Below are positions 19,786 through 28,606 of a stretch of 64,000 nt of DNA, piece after piece. Within the stretch, counting starts at the first letter, position 1. The number at the start of each line of letters is the position of its first letter. The notes beneath the pieces are model-generated. The model was not told the origin of the DNA, searched no databases, and saw only the letters and a program-made list of their open reading frames with translations. Source of the DNA: Streptomyces sp. NBC_00224 (GTDB lineage: Bacteria; Actinomycetota; Actinomycetes; Streptomycetales; Streptomycetaceae); contig NZ_CP108106.1 of assembly GCF_041435195.1 (NCBI RefSeq), forward strand, positions 7,701,001 through 7,765,000, written 5' to 3'. The translations under genes were made by a program, and so were the position numbers.

Positions 19786-20937
19786 ATGGCCAAGAAGAGC
19801 ACCTCCTCGACCACCGTCCCCGACACCGCGTGGCTGGGGCGCGCGCGCCACCTCGGGCCCGAGCCCGAACAGGACGTCCGGCGCAACCTGATCGCCCTCA
19901 AGGCGGCCGGGGTGCTCGACGGCTTCCTGGACCTCGACCCCGTCGAGGCGGCGCGCTCCACCGTCCTGCACCCGCGCGACGAGTCCGCCGACCCCGGCCC
20001 GTCGGCCCGCCGCCTCTTCGAGGCCCGCTGGCGCGTGGCCGACGACGTCACGGTGCGGGCCCAGCTGACCCTGTACGACCCCGAGGGCCGCCGCAAGGAA
20101 GGCGAGGGCGTCACCTGGGTCCTCGCCGCCGAGGCGGAGCGGGCCTGGGAGACACACTGGCCCTCGCCCGTCACCATGTTCTGGCCCGACAGCGACCGGA
20201 TCGCCTGGGACCACGACACGGTGCCGGGCGTGCGGCTACGGACGACGAACCAGCTGCCGAAGGACGACGACGAGCTGCGCCACCGGCTGCGGGACTGCAG
20301 CCGGCAGAGCTGGTTCATCCATGTCGTGGTGCACGAGGCGATGACACCGGACGCGGCGGGGCAGCAGCCGGTCTCGGCGTTCCTGCCGCCGAGCCTGCGC
20401 CACCGGGTGGTCGAGCACCGGAGCACACCGGAGCAGGCGCAGATCGCCGACTTCGCGATGAAGCGGGAGCTGGGCGTGCGGATGCCGCGCGGCGGCGCCG
20501 TCGTCCTGCCCACGACGCCACAGGGCCCCGAGTACGACGCGGACCGCTTCACGGTGCGCAGTGTCTTCCTCGACGGCTCGGAACCCACCGAACTCCTCGA
20601 CAGGATCAAGGAGTTCGCCGCCCTGCCGCGCCCGTTGCCGGCCGACGCCGAGAGGGCCCTGACACGGCTGCGCCAGGGCTGGCACCTGCTCACCCCGGAC
20701 GAGGAACTCGTCCACGCCCAGGGCATGGTCACCAAGTACGCCGAGGCGCTCGACGCCATGACGAACTCCCGTGACCTGTACCGGGAGGCAGCCGAGGCGG
20801 CGCAGGCCGCGCTGGCCGAGGCGACCGGTGGTGACGGGGTGCCCCGGCTGCCCGCGCCGAGGCCGGCCAAGCCGGACGGCTCGCCGCTGGGCGCCCTCAC
20901 GAAGGCGTTCGGCCGCTTCCGGGACCCGAACAAGTAG
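19786..20937 (+). CDS. Hypothetical 383-residue cytosolic protein
   Basis: Not recognised. A soluble, charged protein with no signal peptide or membrane segment. It opens with MAKKSTSSTTVPDTAWLGRARHLGPEPEQDVRRNLIALKAAGVLDGFLDLDPVEAARS. The middle holds aromatic strands (VTMFWPDSDRIAWDHD). The C terminus is a helical region (AQGMVTKYAEALDAMTNSRDLYREAAEAAQAALAEA) that could be a coiled coil, then a proline-rich tail. Codon use is typical of the host. No ribosome site is strong before ATG 19786; the 110-bp gap from the LacI gene holds a small ATCTGCAGAT palindrome. It appears monocistronic and convergent with the SRPBCC gene. Confidence 0.75.
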   Translation: MAKKSTSSTTVPDTAWLGRARHLGPEPEQDVRRNLIALKAAGVLDGFLDLDPVEAARSTVLHPRDESADPGPSARRLFEARWRVADDVTVRAQLTLYDPEGRRKEGEGVTWVLAAEAERAWETHWPSPVTMFWPDSDRIAWDHDTVPGVRLRTTNQLPKDDDELRHRLRDCSRQSWFIHVVVHEAMTPDAAGQQPVSAFLPPSLRHRVVEHRSTPEQAQIADFAMKRELGVRMPRGGAVVLPTTPQGPEYDADRFTVRSVFLDGSEPTELLDRIKEFAALPRPLPADAERALTRLRQGWHLLTPDEELVHAQGMVTKYAEALDAMTNSRDLYREAAEAAQAALAEATGGDGVPRLPAPRPAKPDGSPLGALTKAFGRFRDPNK

Positions 20938-20959
20938 GACCCGCCCTGGCCTGCCGGGC

Positions 20960-21406
20960 CTACTCGTGTGCCAGGCCGGTCAGGCCGCACCGCCCGGCCC
21001 GCATCGCCACGGCGTGGTTGAGGTGGAAGAACGGGCGCGCCAGCGGCATCCAGCGCCGCAGCGCGGCCTTGCGGACGGTGACGTGCTGGGCGAAGTGGGC
21101 CACGCAGCCGCTGCGTTCGTCGGGGATCACCGCCCAGCGGACGCTGCCGGCGATGTCGCCGTCGAGCGCCGCCTCCAGCACGCGCGCGGCGGGGTCCTCG
21201 ACGACCGGCGTCATGCGGAAGGTGAGTTCGTACGGCAGGAGGGACCGGATGGTGACCTCGTACTCCCGCTCCCCGGTCAGCCGTACGGAGCGGAAGCTCG
21301 GCCACCACTGGGGGTAGGCCGCGATGTCGGCGAGCTTGGCGTACACGGTGTCCGGTGCGAGCGGTGTGCGCCAGGTGTCGGTGAAGCGGATGGCGTGGCG
21401 GTTCAC
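20960..21406 (-). CDS. SRPBCC (START-like) family protein
   Basis: A 148-residue protein of the polyketide cyclase/dehydrase or lipid-transport superfamily. Seen: an N-terminal TDTWRTPLAPDTVYAKLADIAAYPQWWPSF, the usual first strand and helix, and alternating strands to a long C-terminal helix with HLNHAVAMRAG. The fold has one hydrophobic cavity for a ligand. The frame is open to 21505, but that would overlap the permease stop at 21427. GTG 21406 is the likely start. It is the last gene of a minus-strand operon with ABC and prenyl synthetase genes, which hints at a lipid or isoprenoid ligand (inference). Confidence 0.78.
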   Translation of the reverse strand: MNRHAIRFTDTWRTPLAPDTVYAKLADIAAYPQWWPSFRSVRLTGEREYEVTIRSLLPYELTFRMTPVVEDPAARVLEAALDGDIAGSVRWAVIPDERSGCVAHFAQHVTVRKAALRRWMPLARPFFHLNHAVAMRAGRCGLTGLAHE

Positions 21407-21426
21407 ACGGGGCTCGCTGTCGGTGG

Positions 21427-22200
21427 TCAGGACGGAACCCGAAGGTGGTTGCGGGTCCGTACGAAGAAGGCCGCTGTCCCGAGGGCCCACATGAGCAGGA
21501 ACCACGCGGGACCGAGCAGCAGATGCCCGAACGAGGCGTCCGTGGACGTGAAACCGGCGGCGAAGCCGACCTGCGTGGGCCCGTAGCCGGGCAGGAACTG
21601 GAGCCCTTGCTTATCGGCTTCCGCGTTGCTCATCGGGTTCTGGAGCATCGTGTCCAGCAGGCTGGTCATGATGATGACGAAGAGCCCCGCCAGGTCGCTG
21701 CGCAGGAACGCGCCCAGCAGGATGCCGATGCCGCCGTAGCTGAGGGCGGCGGTGAACAGGCCGAGGGCGAGGAGGGCGGGCCGGACCGGGTCCCAGTACC
21801 AGCACACGACGAGCGTGGCGTACCCCGCGACCAGGGCTGACGCGACCGTCATGGCGATGACCTTGCTCACCAGCAGACAGGCGCGGGGGTATCCGGCGAG
21901 CGCGAGTCTGCTGTCGAAGGCGAGAGCCTTGAAGGTCGTCATGAACATCATGAACCCGACGATGAGCGTCACCGTGTTGACGGCCCCGGACACCATCGTC
22001 AGGTGGTTGCCGTCGACGGTCACGGTACGACCGGTCGCGCGCAGCAGGAACCGCGCGGGCACCGGCGTGACGAACCAGTGCTCCAGCGTCAGCCAGAGCG
22101 GGATGTAGACGACGACCAGGACGATGGCGAGGCGGTTGCGGGCGTGTTCGAGGAGCGCGAAGACGGCGCCGGTACGGAACACCTCCCACGCCCGTGTCAA
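21427..22200 (-). CDS. ABC-2 type transporter permease
   Basis: A 257-residue inner-membrane protein with about six hydrophobic segments: LAIVLVVVYIPLWLTLEHWF, TVTLIVGFMMFMTTFKALAF, VIAMTVASALVAGYATLVVCWYW, LALGLFTAALSYGGIGILLGAFL, LFVIIMTSLLDTML and a C-terminal one near LLLGPAWFLLMWALGTAAFFV. The pattern fits ABC-2 exporters. The start overlaps the end of the ATPase-like gene by four bases, so they are coupled. The substrate is unknown. The putative ATPase partner lacks its nucleotide-binding P-loop. Confidence 0.85.
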   Translation of the reverse strand: MTRAWEVFRTGAVFALLEHARNRLAIVLVVVYIPLWLTLEHWFVTPVPARFLLRATGRTVTVDGNHLTMVSGAVNTVTLIVGFMMFMTTFKALAFDSRLALAGYPRACLLVSKVIAMTVASALVAGYATLVVCWYWDPVRPALLALGLFTAALSYGGIGILLGAFLRSDLAGLFVIIMTSLLDTMLQNPMSNAEADKQGLQFLPGYGPTQVGFAAGFTSTDASFGHLLLGPAWFLLMWALGTAAFFVRTRNHLRVPS

Positions 22201-22661
22201 CGCGACGCTCCCTGCGTGACGGCGGTGTGCTCCTCCGCGTTCCAGGGCGCGGCCACTCCGTCCTTCAGCCGGTGGACGACGTCCAGCCGTCCGGCGTCCC
22301 AGGCCAGATGCGACACGACGAGCACACAGCGGCCCCGCTCACGCAACCGCGCGGCGACGTCCCAGAACCGCAGATACGTCTCCCAGTCGAACCCCTGGTA
22401 CGGCTCGTCGAGCAGCAGCACATCGGGGTCGTGCATGAGCGCCAGGGTCAGATTCAGCTTCTGCCGGGTCCCTCCGCTGAGCACCTCGACCCGGGTGTGC
22501 CGGTACTCGGCGAAGCGCAGCTCGTCGAGCAGTTCGTCGGCGCGGCCGGTTCCGTCCAGACGGTAGGCCGTCCGGAACCAGCGCAGATGCTGATGCACGC
22601 GGTGCGACCGATAGGCCTTGTGCAGGTCGAGCACGCGCAGGGCGAACGGTCCGGACGTCAA
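22197..22661 (-). CDS. ABC transporter ATP-binding protein lacking Walker A (internally deleted)
   Basis: A 154-residue protein from TTG 22661 behind an excellent GGAAGGAGA. The first 15 residues (ALRVLDLHKAYRSHRV) match the opening strand of an ABC ATPase. The sequence then jumps to HQHLRWFRTAYRLDGTGRADELLDELRF, which in normal proteins follows the Walker A and Q-loop region by ~70 residues. The signature LSGGTRQKLNL, Walker B VLLLDEP and switch His VVSHL are intact. No GxxGxGKST is encoded in any frame nearby, since only about 40 bases separate this start from the upstream gene. The usual length is about 230 residues or more. It is either a decayed ATPase kept in frame or a regulatory remnant, and cannot bind ATP normally by itself. 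Confidence 0.75.
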   Translation of the reverse strand: MTSGPFALRVLDLHKAYRSHRVHQHLRWFRTAYRLDGTGRADELLDELRFAEYRHTRVEVLSGGTRQKLNLTLALMHDPDVLLLDEPYQGFDWETYLRFWDVAARLRERGRCVLVVSHLAWDAGRLDVVHRLKDGVAAPWNAEEHTAVTQGASR

Positions 22662-22701
22662 GGTGTCTCCTTCCGCTGTCCCCCTTTGTCCCCTTCCGGC
22701 G

Positions 22702-23769
22702 TCAGCTTCGGCGCTGCGACAGCCCACCGATGAGCGAGTGCCACTGCTGCCGTACGTCCGTGGGGAGTTCGGCGGCGTCCAGGGCGGCCATGGCCGACGC
22801 CACATGGCGAGCCGCCACCTCCTCGGCGCGTTCCCGGCTGCGCGTGGCGTCGAGCAGGCCCATGACCTCAGGGACAAGGGCGGGCGGCAGTGGGGCGGGC
22901 CCGAGGAGGGCAGCGAGCCGCCGCCCGTCGGCCGTGTCCGATCCGGCGGCCAACACCAGAGGAAGGGTCTTCTTGCCACGCACCAGATCCGTGCCAACGG
23001 GCTTGCCGGTAAGCGCCCCGTCACCCCAGAGCCCAAGCACATCGTCAAGGATCTGGAACGCCACGCCGAGATCGCTACCGGCGGCGCGCAGGGCCCGTAC
23101 GACGGGCGGGGACGCCTCCGCGAGAACGGCGCCGAGCGCCGCCGCGCAGCCGAACAGCGCCCCGGTCTTGCCGCGCGCCATGCCCACGTACCGGGGCACG
23201 GACACCTCATGGGCGGAGCGGTGTTCCAGGGCGAGGTCCTCCGCCTGTCCCGCCACCATCTGCTCCACGGCGGCGATCAGCTCCTCGGTGGCGGCGGAGG
23301 CCCCGGGGGCGCGTGCGTGAAAGATGGTGGCGACGGCCTGGACGACGAGGGCGTCACCGGTGAGCACGGCGGCTCCGGTGCCGAAGTGCGCCCAGGCGGT
23401 GGGCCTGCCGCGCCGCTCCGTGTCGCCGTCCATGATGTCGTCGTGAAGCAGGGAGAGCTGGTGCACGAGCTCGACCGCGGTGCCCGCGACGGCGGCGAAC
23501 CGCTCGGGAGCACCGGCCGAACGCACCGAGAGGAGCGCGAGCACGGGCCGGACGCGCTTGCCGGTCCCTGCCACTGAAGGCGCGCCGTCCCACCCCAGGT
23601 GGTACCGGCACACCGAGGCGAGGGACACGTGCAGCCGCCCCACGGCCTCGCGCAGTACGGGTTCGACGAGCGCGGTCCCCGCCCGCAGGAGCCCGAGGAA
23701 CTCCTCGTCCTCCGCCCCGGATTCGACACCGCGCCAGAGCCCGGCGTCATGCGGCAGCGTGTCAGTCAT
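22702..23769 (-). CDS. Polyprenyl synthetase (E-isoprenyl diphosphate synthase)
   Basis: A 355-residue all-helical prenyltransferase. The first aspartate-rich motif is LLHDDIMDGD and the second is FQILDDVLGLWGD, both intact. The basic site GTGKRVRPVLALLS near residue 70 binds isopentenyl diphosphate. It condenses IPP units onto an allylic diphosphate in the cytosol. Chain length (C15, C20 or longer) cannot be fixed by eye. It is the first gene of the minus-strand operon, 40 bases before the ABC ATPase-like gene. No terpene cyclase is present in the window, so the product is unknown. Confidence 0.92.
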   Translation of the reverse strand: MTDTLPHDAGLWRGVESGAEDEEFLGLLRAGTALVEPVLREAVGRLHVSLASVCRYHLGWDGAPSVAGTGKRVRPVLALLSVRSAGAPERFAAVAGTAVELVHQLSLLHDDIMDGDTERRGRPTAWAHFGTGAAVLTGDALVVQAVATIFHARAPGASAATEELIAAVEQMVAGQAEDLALEHRSAHEVSVPRYVGMARGKTGALFGCAAALGAVLAEASPPVVRALRAAGSDLGVAFQILDDVLGLWGDGALTGKPVGTDLVRGKKTLPLVLAAGSDTADGRRLAALLGPAPLPPALVPEVMGLLDATRSRERAEEVAARHVASAMAALDAAELPTDVRQQWHSLIGGLSQRRS

Positions 23770-23998
23770 GTTCTCTCGGCCACCCTGTCCTCGTCCCCGG
23801 TGATCGGGTCGGTGCTCTCGGCCCGCATAACGATGCTGACGATCACGGGTTGCGGGATGTTCAGGGACCTGTCCGGGTGACAGCAGGACCCGGATGCGTC
23901 CGGCGCAGGGCGGAGGGAGGCGCCTGGCGGGCAGGGCACAGGTCGGGCGCCGCTCAGGGTAGTGCTCTTTTCAAGAACCCATCGGCTCAGCGAACGAA

Positions 23999-24034
23999 CG
24001 TGCTGAAAAGCGTCCTTGAACGCTTTCCAGCACG
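23999..24034. terminator. Rho-independent-like hairpin after the S8 peptidase gene
   Basis: Arms 23999-24012 and 24021-24034 pair at 13 of 14 positions around an 8-base loop, 35 bases past the minus-strand stop at 24069. The rest of the 300-bp gap to the prenyl synthetase start at 23769 must hold that gene's promoter. I see no clear -10/-35 there. Confidence 0.75.
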
Positions 24035-24068
24035 TCGTCGTCACCCGAAATACGTCACCGGGGCAACG

Positions 24069-27000
24069 TCACTTGCCGTAGTACGCGTTGTGGATCGTTA
24101 GCGTCGACTTGTTGCCCTGCTTGTCCGTGACCGTGGCGAGGAACGAGATGGCCTTGTCCTTCGCGGGGTTCTTCACGGAGATCCTGCCGTTCTCGACCTT
24201 CACGAGCTGCCAGGTCTTCCCGTCGTCGTAACTGACGGACACGGTGAGCGACTTGAGGTTCTTGCCGGCCGCCGAGCCCTGCACGGTCACCGGGATCTGG
24301 ACCGGCTTGCCCGCCGGAGCGCGCGAGGCGAGGTCGACGGGGGCCGCGAAGCGGACCGTGGAGACCGGGAGCGCCGTGGTGGCCGCGACCTGCTCGGAGC
24401 GGAACGTGAAGCTGGTGTCGACGCGGGTGGAGGCCTCGGCGACCTTCGCCGAGCGCTCGACGGAGGCCGTCAGCCGGTACTCGGCGTCGGTGGAGTCGAC
24501 CTTGAAGGGCTTCTGGCCGCTCAGCGGGTCGTCGTTCTCGCCGACCTTGACGCCGTTGCGGTACAGCGTCGACCTGGCCGAGGTATACGTCGAGGAGCCC
24601 GCGTGGCCCTGGCCGTCGGCGAAGAGCGGCAGGGAGCCGTGGATCCGCTGCTCACCCGTGGCCGGGTCGGGGGCGGTGCGGAAGACGCCCATGCCCTTGC
24701 CGAGGAGCGGGCCGAAGACGCCGGTGTTGAACGTCTCCTGGTACTTCCTGCCCGCCTCGTAACGCTTCGCCTCGACCATCTGGTAGGACGCCTCGGTCGG
24801 ATAGCCCCACTCGCCCCGCTCGCCCCACTGGTCGAACTTCGTCAGCCACTTGATGCCATCGCCCGTGGAGAGGAGAAGCGTGCGGGTGCTCGCCGCGGTC
24901 TGCAGGTCCGAGAACCCGATGGTCTCCGGCGCGCCCGGCAGATGCGGGTGGGGGTAGGCGAGCGTGGTCTTCCCGGGAGCCGAGGCACCGAGGCCGACCT
25001 TGAGCGTGGCCAGCTCGCTCGCCTTCACGTGCTTGCTGTAGCCGGTCCCGAGCCTGCTCGTCCTGCCGCCGAAGGCCACCGCGTACTGGGTGGTGGCGTC
25101 CTTGAGGAAGTTGGCGCTCCAGGTCTGCACGAGCGACCCGTCGGTCACGGCCGGACCCATGTGGGCGGTGCGGAAGTTGGTGTAGTCGCGCAGCTCCCAG
25201 CCGTTGCCGACGGAGCCGATGTCGGTCGCGAGCTCGTAGTACGGCACTCCGAAGTCGACCTTGCTGAGGCCGGGCACGGTGATGTCCACCGGCTTGGTGG
25301 TGCGCGCGTCGGCGGTGACCGTCGTGTCGCCGGTGACCTCCAGCTTGGGCTGGGCGATCCAGTCGGTGCCCTTGGTGAGGTCCTCCGGGTCCTGGTAGAC
25401 GGCCGCGTTGAACACGTACGAGCCCTTGGGGACACGGATCTTGTGCGCGCCCGGCTCGTCCCTGATGTTGGCCTGGAAACCCTTGCCGGGGCCGGCGACG
25501 CCGATCAGGGAGTTGGAGAAGTTCTGGGCATCGGTGCCGTCGCGGCCGATGGTCCGGAGCGTGAGGTCGTAGGACTCCGCCTCGCGTACGGCCGCCGCGG
25601 CCGTACGGACGGACTGGCCCGCGCCGGTGGCGGTGACGTACCCGGAGGAGGTGCCGTCGGCGTCGCCGATCCTGGTGTCGGCGGTCAGATCGACTTCGGC
25701 CTTGCCGCCGGCGGGCACGGTGACCTTGGTGGCGCCGAGCTTGAAGAACCCGGCCGGGGCCGGCTTGCCAGCCGGGTCCAGCGTGGACACCGACAGGTCG
25801 AGGGTGACGTCGCTGGTCCCGAGGTTGCGGTAGCTGATCTTCTTGGTGAGGGGCTGGTCGTCGGTGTGCGGCCACTGCGCGACGCCGAAGCTCAGCGAGA
25901 CCGGGTCGGCGATCACGCTCTGGGCCAGTGCCTTGTCGACCCGGACGCGGCCCGAGCCCTGCTGGTACGCGGTGTAGTCACCGCCCTTGGTGGACGCGGT
26001 CAGCGCGCCCTTGAGCTCGGTGGACTTCCAGCCCGGGTGCTGCTGCTTCAGGATCGCCGCTGCCCCCGCCACGTGCGGGGTGGCCATGGAGGTGCCGTCG
26101 ATCGTCAGGTAGCCGGGTGCCGGGTGAGGCGTCCCGGGGCGGGTGTCGATCGCGCTGCCGGGGGCGGCCGCCGCGGTGATGGCGACGCCGGGCGCGGTCA
26201 CGTCCGGCTTGACGGCGCCGTCGCCGGTGCGCGGGCCGATGCTGGAGAAGGGCGCCGGCTTGTCGTCCTTGTCGACGGCGCCGACGGTCAGCGCGGCGTC
26301 CGCGCTGCCCGGCGAGCCGACCGTCGAGTCGCCGGCCTCGCCGTCGTTGCCCGCCGCGACGGCGAACAGGATCCCCTTTTCGGCGGACAGCCTGTTGACC
26401 GCCGCCTCCATCGGGTCGACGCCGGGGGAGTCGGGGCTGCCGAGGCTGAGGTTGACCACGTCCGCGCCCTCGGCGGCGGCCCACTCCATACCCGCGATGA
26501 TGCTGGAGTCGTCCCCGTTTCCCTCGTCGTTCAGCACCTTGCCGCTGATGACCTCGGCGCCGGGGGCGACACCCTTGTACTTGCCGCCGGACTTGGCCCC
26601 GGTACCGGCGGCGATCGAGGCGACGTGGGTGCCGTGCCCGACGTGGTCCGCGGTGTCGGGGGAGGCGGAGAAGTTCTTCTCACCGACGACCTGGTCCTTC
26701 AGGTCGTCGTGGGTCTTGTCGACGCCGGTGTCCAGGACGGCGATCTTGACGCCCTTGCCGTCGTACCCGGCCTCCCACGCCTTGTCGGCGCCGATCTGCC
26801 TGACGCTCCGGTCCAGGCTCGCCGTGCGCACTCCGTCCAGCCACACCTTCCCGATGCCGGAGGCGGTGGCGCGCACGCCGTTCTTCCGCTGGTCGGTCAG
26901 CGCCGCCCACACCCTGGCCACGTCGTCCCGCGACGTACGGATGGCGTCGGCGTTGATGGACGGGAACGTGCGCCGCAGCTGGGTGTCACCGGCCGAACGC

Positions 27001-27437
27001 ACCGCGGCCCGCACGGCACCGGCGCCCCCGTCGTACTGCACGATCAGCTTGAGCCCGTCGCGATGGCTCTTGCGCAGCAGCGGGTTGGTGAGCTCGGTGA
27101 CATCGAAGAGCCGCTGGTCCAGCTTGCCCGTGGCGATCAGGCGCTGCGCGTCACTGGGCAGCACCAGGGTGTGGCCCCTGGCCCTCTGCACCTGTACGGG
27201 TATGCGCTCACGGCCCTTGGCGGGCTCGAAGCCCACCACCTGCCCCTCGGCGCCGACCACCACGCGGTCGCCCGTGATGAGCTGGATCCGCTGGTTGCCG
27301 TCGATGCGTGTGGTCTGCGGTGTGGTCGTCGTGGACGCGGCGATGGCCGCCGCGGGGCCGGTCATGCCCGCCACGAGGGCCACCGAGGTGGCCGCTGCGA
27401 TGGTGAGGGCGCGTGCTCTCTGCACGTGTGCGCGCAA
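24069..27437 (-). CDS. Large secreted S8 (subtilisin-family) serine peptidase
   Basis: About 1122 residues. The signal peptide (RARALTIAAATSVALVAGMTGPAAA) is followed by a ~170-residue propeptide. The catalytic domain carries the full triad: Asp in IAVLDTGVD, His in GHGTHVASIAAGTG and Ser in GTSMATPHVAGAAA, with the oxyanion Asn in AAGNDG. Behind it lie ~550 residues of beta-rich domains (Fn3-like, VTLDLSVSTLDPAGKPAPAGF and similar), as in large streptomycete subtilases. The frame is open to 27779, but that upstream part is Arg-rich shadow. I prefer TTG 27437 after GGGGGAGA, although the spacing is short; GTG 27425 is the alternative. It is probably an extracellular protein-degrading enzyme. 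Confidence 0.9.
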   Translation of the reverse strand: MRAHVQRARALTIAAATSVALVAGMTGPAAAIAASTTTTPQTTRIDGNQRIQLITGDRVVVGAEGQVVGFEPAKGRERIPVQVQRARGHTLVLPSDAQRLIATGKLDQRLFDVTELTNPLLRKSHRDGLKLIVQYDGGAGAVRAAVRSAGDTQLRRTFPSINADAIRTSRDDVARVWAALTDQRKNGVRATASGIGKVWLDGVRTASLDRSVRQIGADKAWEAGYDGKGVKIAVLDTGVDKTHDDLKDQVVGEKNFSASPDTADHVGHGTHVASIAAGTGAKSGGKYKGVAPGAEVISGKVLNDEGNGDDSSIIAGMEWAAAEGADVVNLSLGSPDSPGVDPMEAAVNRLSAEKGILFAVAAGNDGEAGDSTVGSPGSADAALTVGAVDKDDKPAPFSSIGPRTGDGAVKPDVTAPGVAITAAAAPGSAIDTRPGTPHPAPGYLTIDGTSMATPHVAGAAAILKQQHPGWKSTELKGALTASTKGGDYTAYQQGSGRVRVDKALAQSVIADPVSLSFGVAQWPHTDDQPLTKKISYRNLGTSDVTLDLSVSTLDPAGKPAPAGFFKLGATKVTVPAGGKAEVDLTADTRIGDADGTSSGYVTATGAGQSVRTAAAAVREAESYDLTLRTIGRDGTDAQNFSNSLIGVAGPGKGFQANIRDEPGAHKIRVPKGSYVFNAAVYQDPEDLTKGTDWIAQPKLEVTGDTTVTADARTTKPVDITVPGLSKVDFGVPYYELATDIGSVGNGWELRDYTNFRTAHMGPAVTDGSLVQTWSANFLKDATTQYAVAFGGRTSRLGTGYSKHVKASELATLKVGLGASAPGKTTLAYPHPHLPGAPETIGFSDLQTAASTRTLLLSTGDGIKWLTKFDQWGERGEWGYPTEASYQMVEAKRYEAGRKYQETFNTGVFGPLLGKGMGVFRTAPDPATGEQRIHGSLPLFADGQGHAGSSTYTSARSTLYRNGVKVGENDDPLSGQKPFKVDSTDAEYRLTASVERSAKVAEASTRVDTSFTFRSEQVAATTALPVSTVRFAAPVDLASRAPAGKPVQIPVTVQGSAAGKNLKSLTVSVSYDDGKTWQLVKVENGRISVKNPAKDKAISFLATVTDKQGNKSTLTIHNAYYGK

Positions 27438-28021
27438 GTCTCCCCCAGGAGCTTGGGATGAGGTCGAGTGGTCATTTCCAGCCGGGGGCGCAACGGCGCC
27501 CGGCGGGCCGGTCAGCGCAGTATGTGAGGTGCGAGAGACGTGATCAACGGCGGTACGGGAGTGGGGGGTTGAGTCGCGTGATTCAAGCCATCCAGCAGCC
27601 GGTGAGTTCGATGGGACGACGACAGCGGTGTGACGACCGTGTGACGGCCGAGCGATGCTTGTGCGACACCGGCGCACAGTGGCTCCTCCGGATCGCGGTC
27701 CAGGGCATGCCCCGCGCACGTTTCGAGGCCCGGTGCGCTCGCGGTCGGCGCGTGCCCCTCCGATTGGCCGTATCCGCACCCCGCATGGAACCTGCTGCCA
27801 CCCGGGTCCGGGCCCGGAAGCGCCGTCTGTCCGGGCCCAGGACGAACGTCGCCTGGCTGCACCGCAGCGGGCAGCTCACCCCGCGCCCCGCTCTCGTGGC
27901 CGTGGCGGGCTGACGCACCGGCATGGCTCCGTTGCGGTGACACGCGGACTCTTGTCAAGATCGGAGCAGTTGCACAGCTCGGGCCCCGGACGCGGCGGCC
28001 ATGCCGCATGATGGGCGGGCC
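27438..28021. other. Gene-poor stretch, about 580 bp
   Basis: Between the S8 peptidase start and the small membrane protein at 28022 I see no convincing gene. Short open frames here lack third-position GC bias and motifs. The S8 promoter must lie in the first part. Around 27870-28000 there is only a mildly AT-richer stretch. Confidence 0.5.
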
Positions 28022-28489
28022 ATGCGCCCGCACCGTAGGTCCGAATCACGCGCACCGCTGCCCGCGACCCGGGCAACGGCGTTCGCGGTGGTCGCCACCG
28101 TGCTGGGGATCAGCGCGCACCATCTGGTCGCGGACGGTCCGGTGCCGTGGGTACGAGCGTTGCCCGCGGCCCTGGCGCTGTTCGGGGTGGGCCTGCTGGG
28201 GGCGCGGCGGCCGCGCTCCCTCCTCGCCGTCGCGGCGGTGAACGCCGTCGCACAGGCCGCTCTGCACACCTGGCTCGGGGCGGGTACGCACCACGGGGCG
28301 GGTACGGCCGACATGCCCGCCATGCACGGCGGTGCACACGGGGCCTGGCACGAGCGCCTGCACCACTCACTGGCGATGACCGCCGCGCACGCCGTCGCGG
28401 CCGTACTCGTCTCCGTACTCATGCAGCGGGCCGACACCGTGTGCCTTTGCCCCCGCGGGTGCAACCCCCGCCGCACGCCGGTGTGCTGA
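28022..28489 (+). CDS. Small His/Met-containing membrane protein, possibly copper-related
   Basis: A 155-residue protein with about four membrane segments (ATAFAVVATVLGISAHHLVA, ALPAALALFGVGLLGA, LLAVAAVNAVAQAALHTWLG, LAMTAAHAVAAVLVSVLM). Between segments three and four is a loop with many His and Met residues (THHGAGTADMPAMHGGAH, then HERLHH), a likely metal ligand patch. It lies 118 bases upstream of ycnI on the same strand, the usual company of copper-handling proteins. I do not recognise a named family. Start ATG 28022 is taken from the hydrophobic pattern; an upstream in-frame ATG at 28001 is possible. Confidence 0.72.
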   Translation: MRPHRRSESRAPLPATRATAFAVVATVLGISAHHLVADGPVPWVRALPAALALFGVGLLGARRPRSLLAVAAVNAVAQAALHTWLGAGTHHGAGTADMPAMHGGAHGAWHERLHHSLAMTAAHAVAAVLVSVLMQRADTVCLCPRGCNPRRTPVC

Positions 28490-28606
28490 GGGATGTGGTG
28501 GTACGGCGGGGTCCCCCGGCGGCGCGTCCGACGCCCGCCTTCTGACCTGCCTCGGGAACGGCCGCGCGCCCCCGGGATTCCGTACACCCACTTTTCGGAG
28601 ACACCC

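Noticed and set aside
24603..27461. A plus-strand open frame of over 950 codons opposite the S8 peptidase
   Set aside because: It lies fully antisense to a protein with intact catalytic triad; long antisense frames are expected in DNA this GC-rich.
27554..27913. Short open frames on both strands upstream of the S8 gene
   Set aside because: No motif, no ribosome site and no third-position bias consistent with coding.
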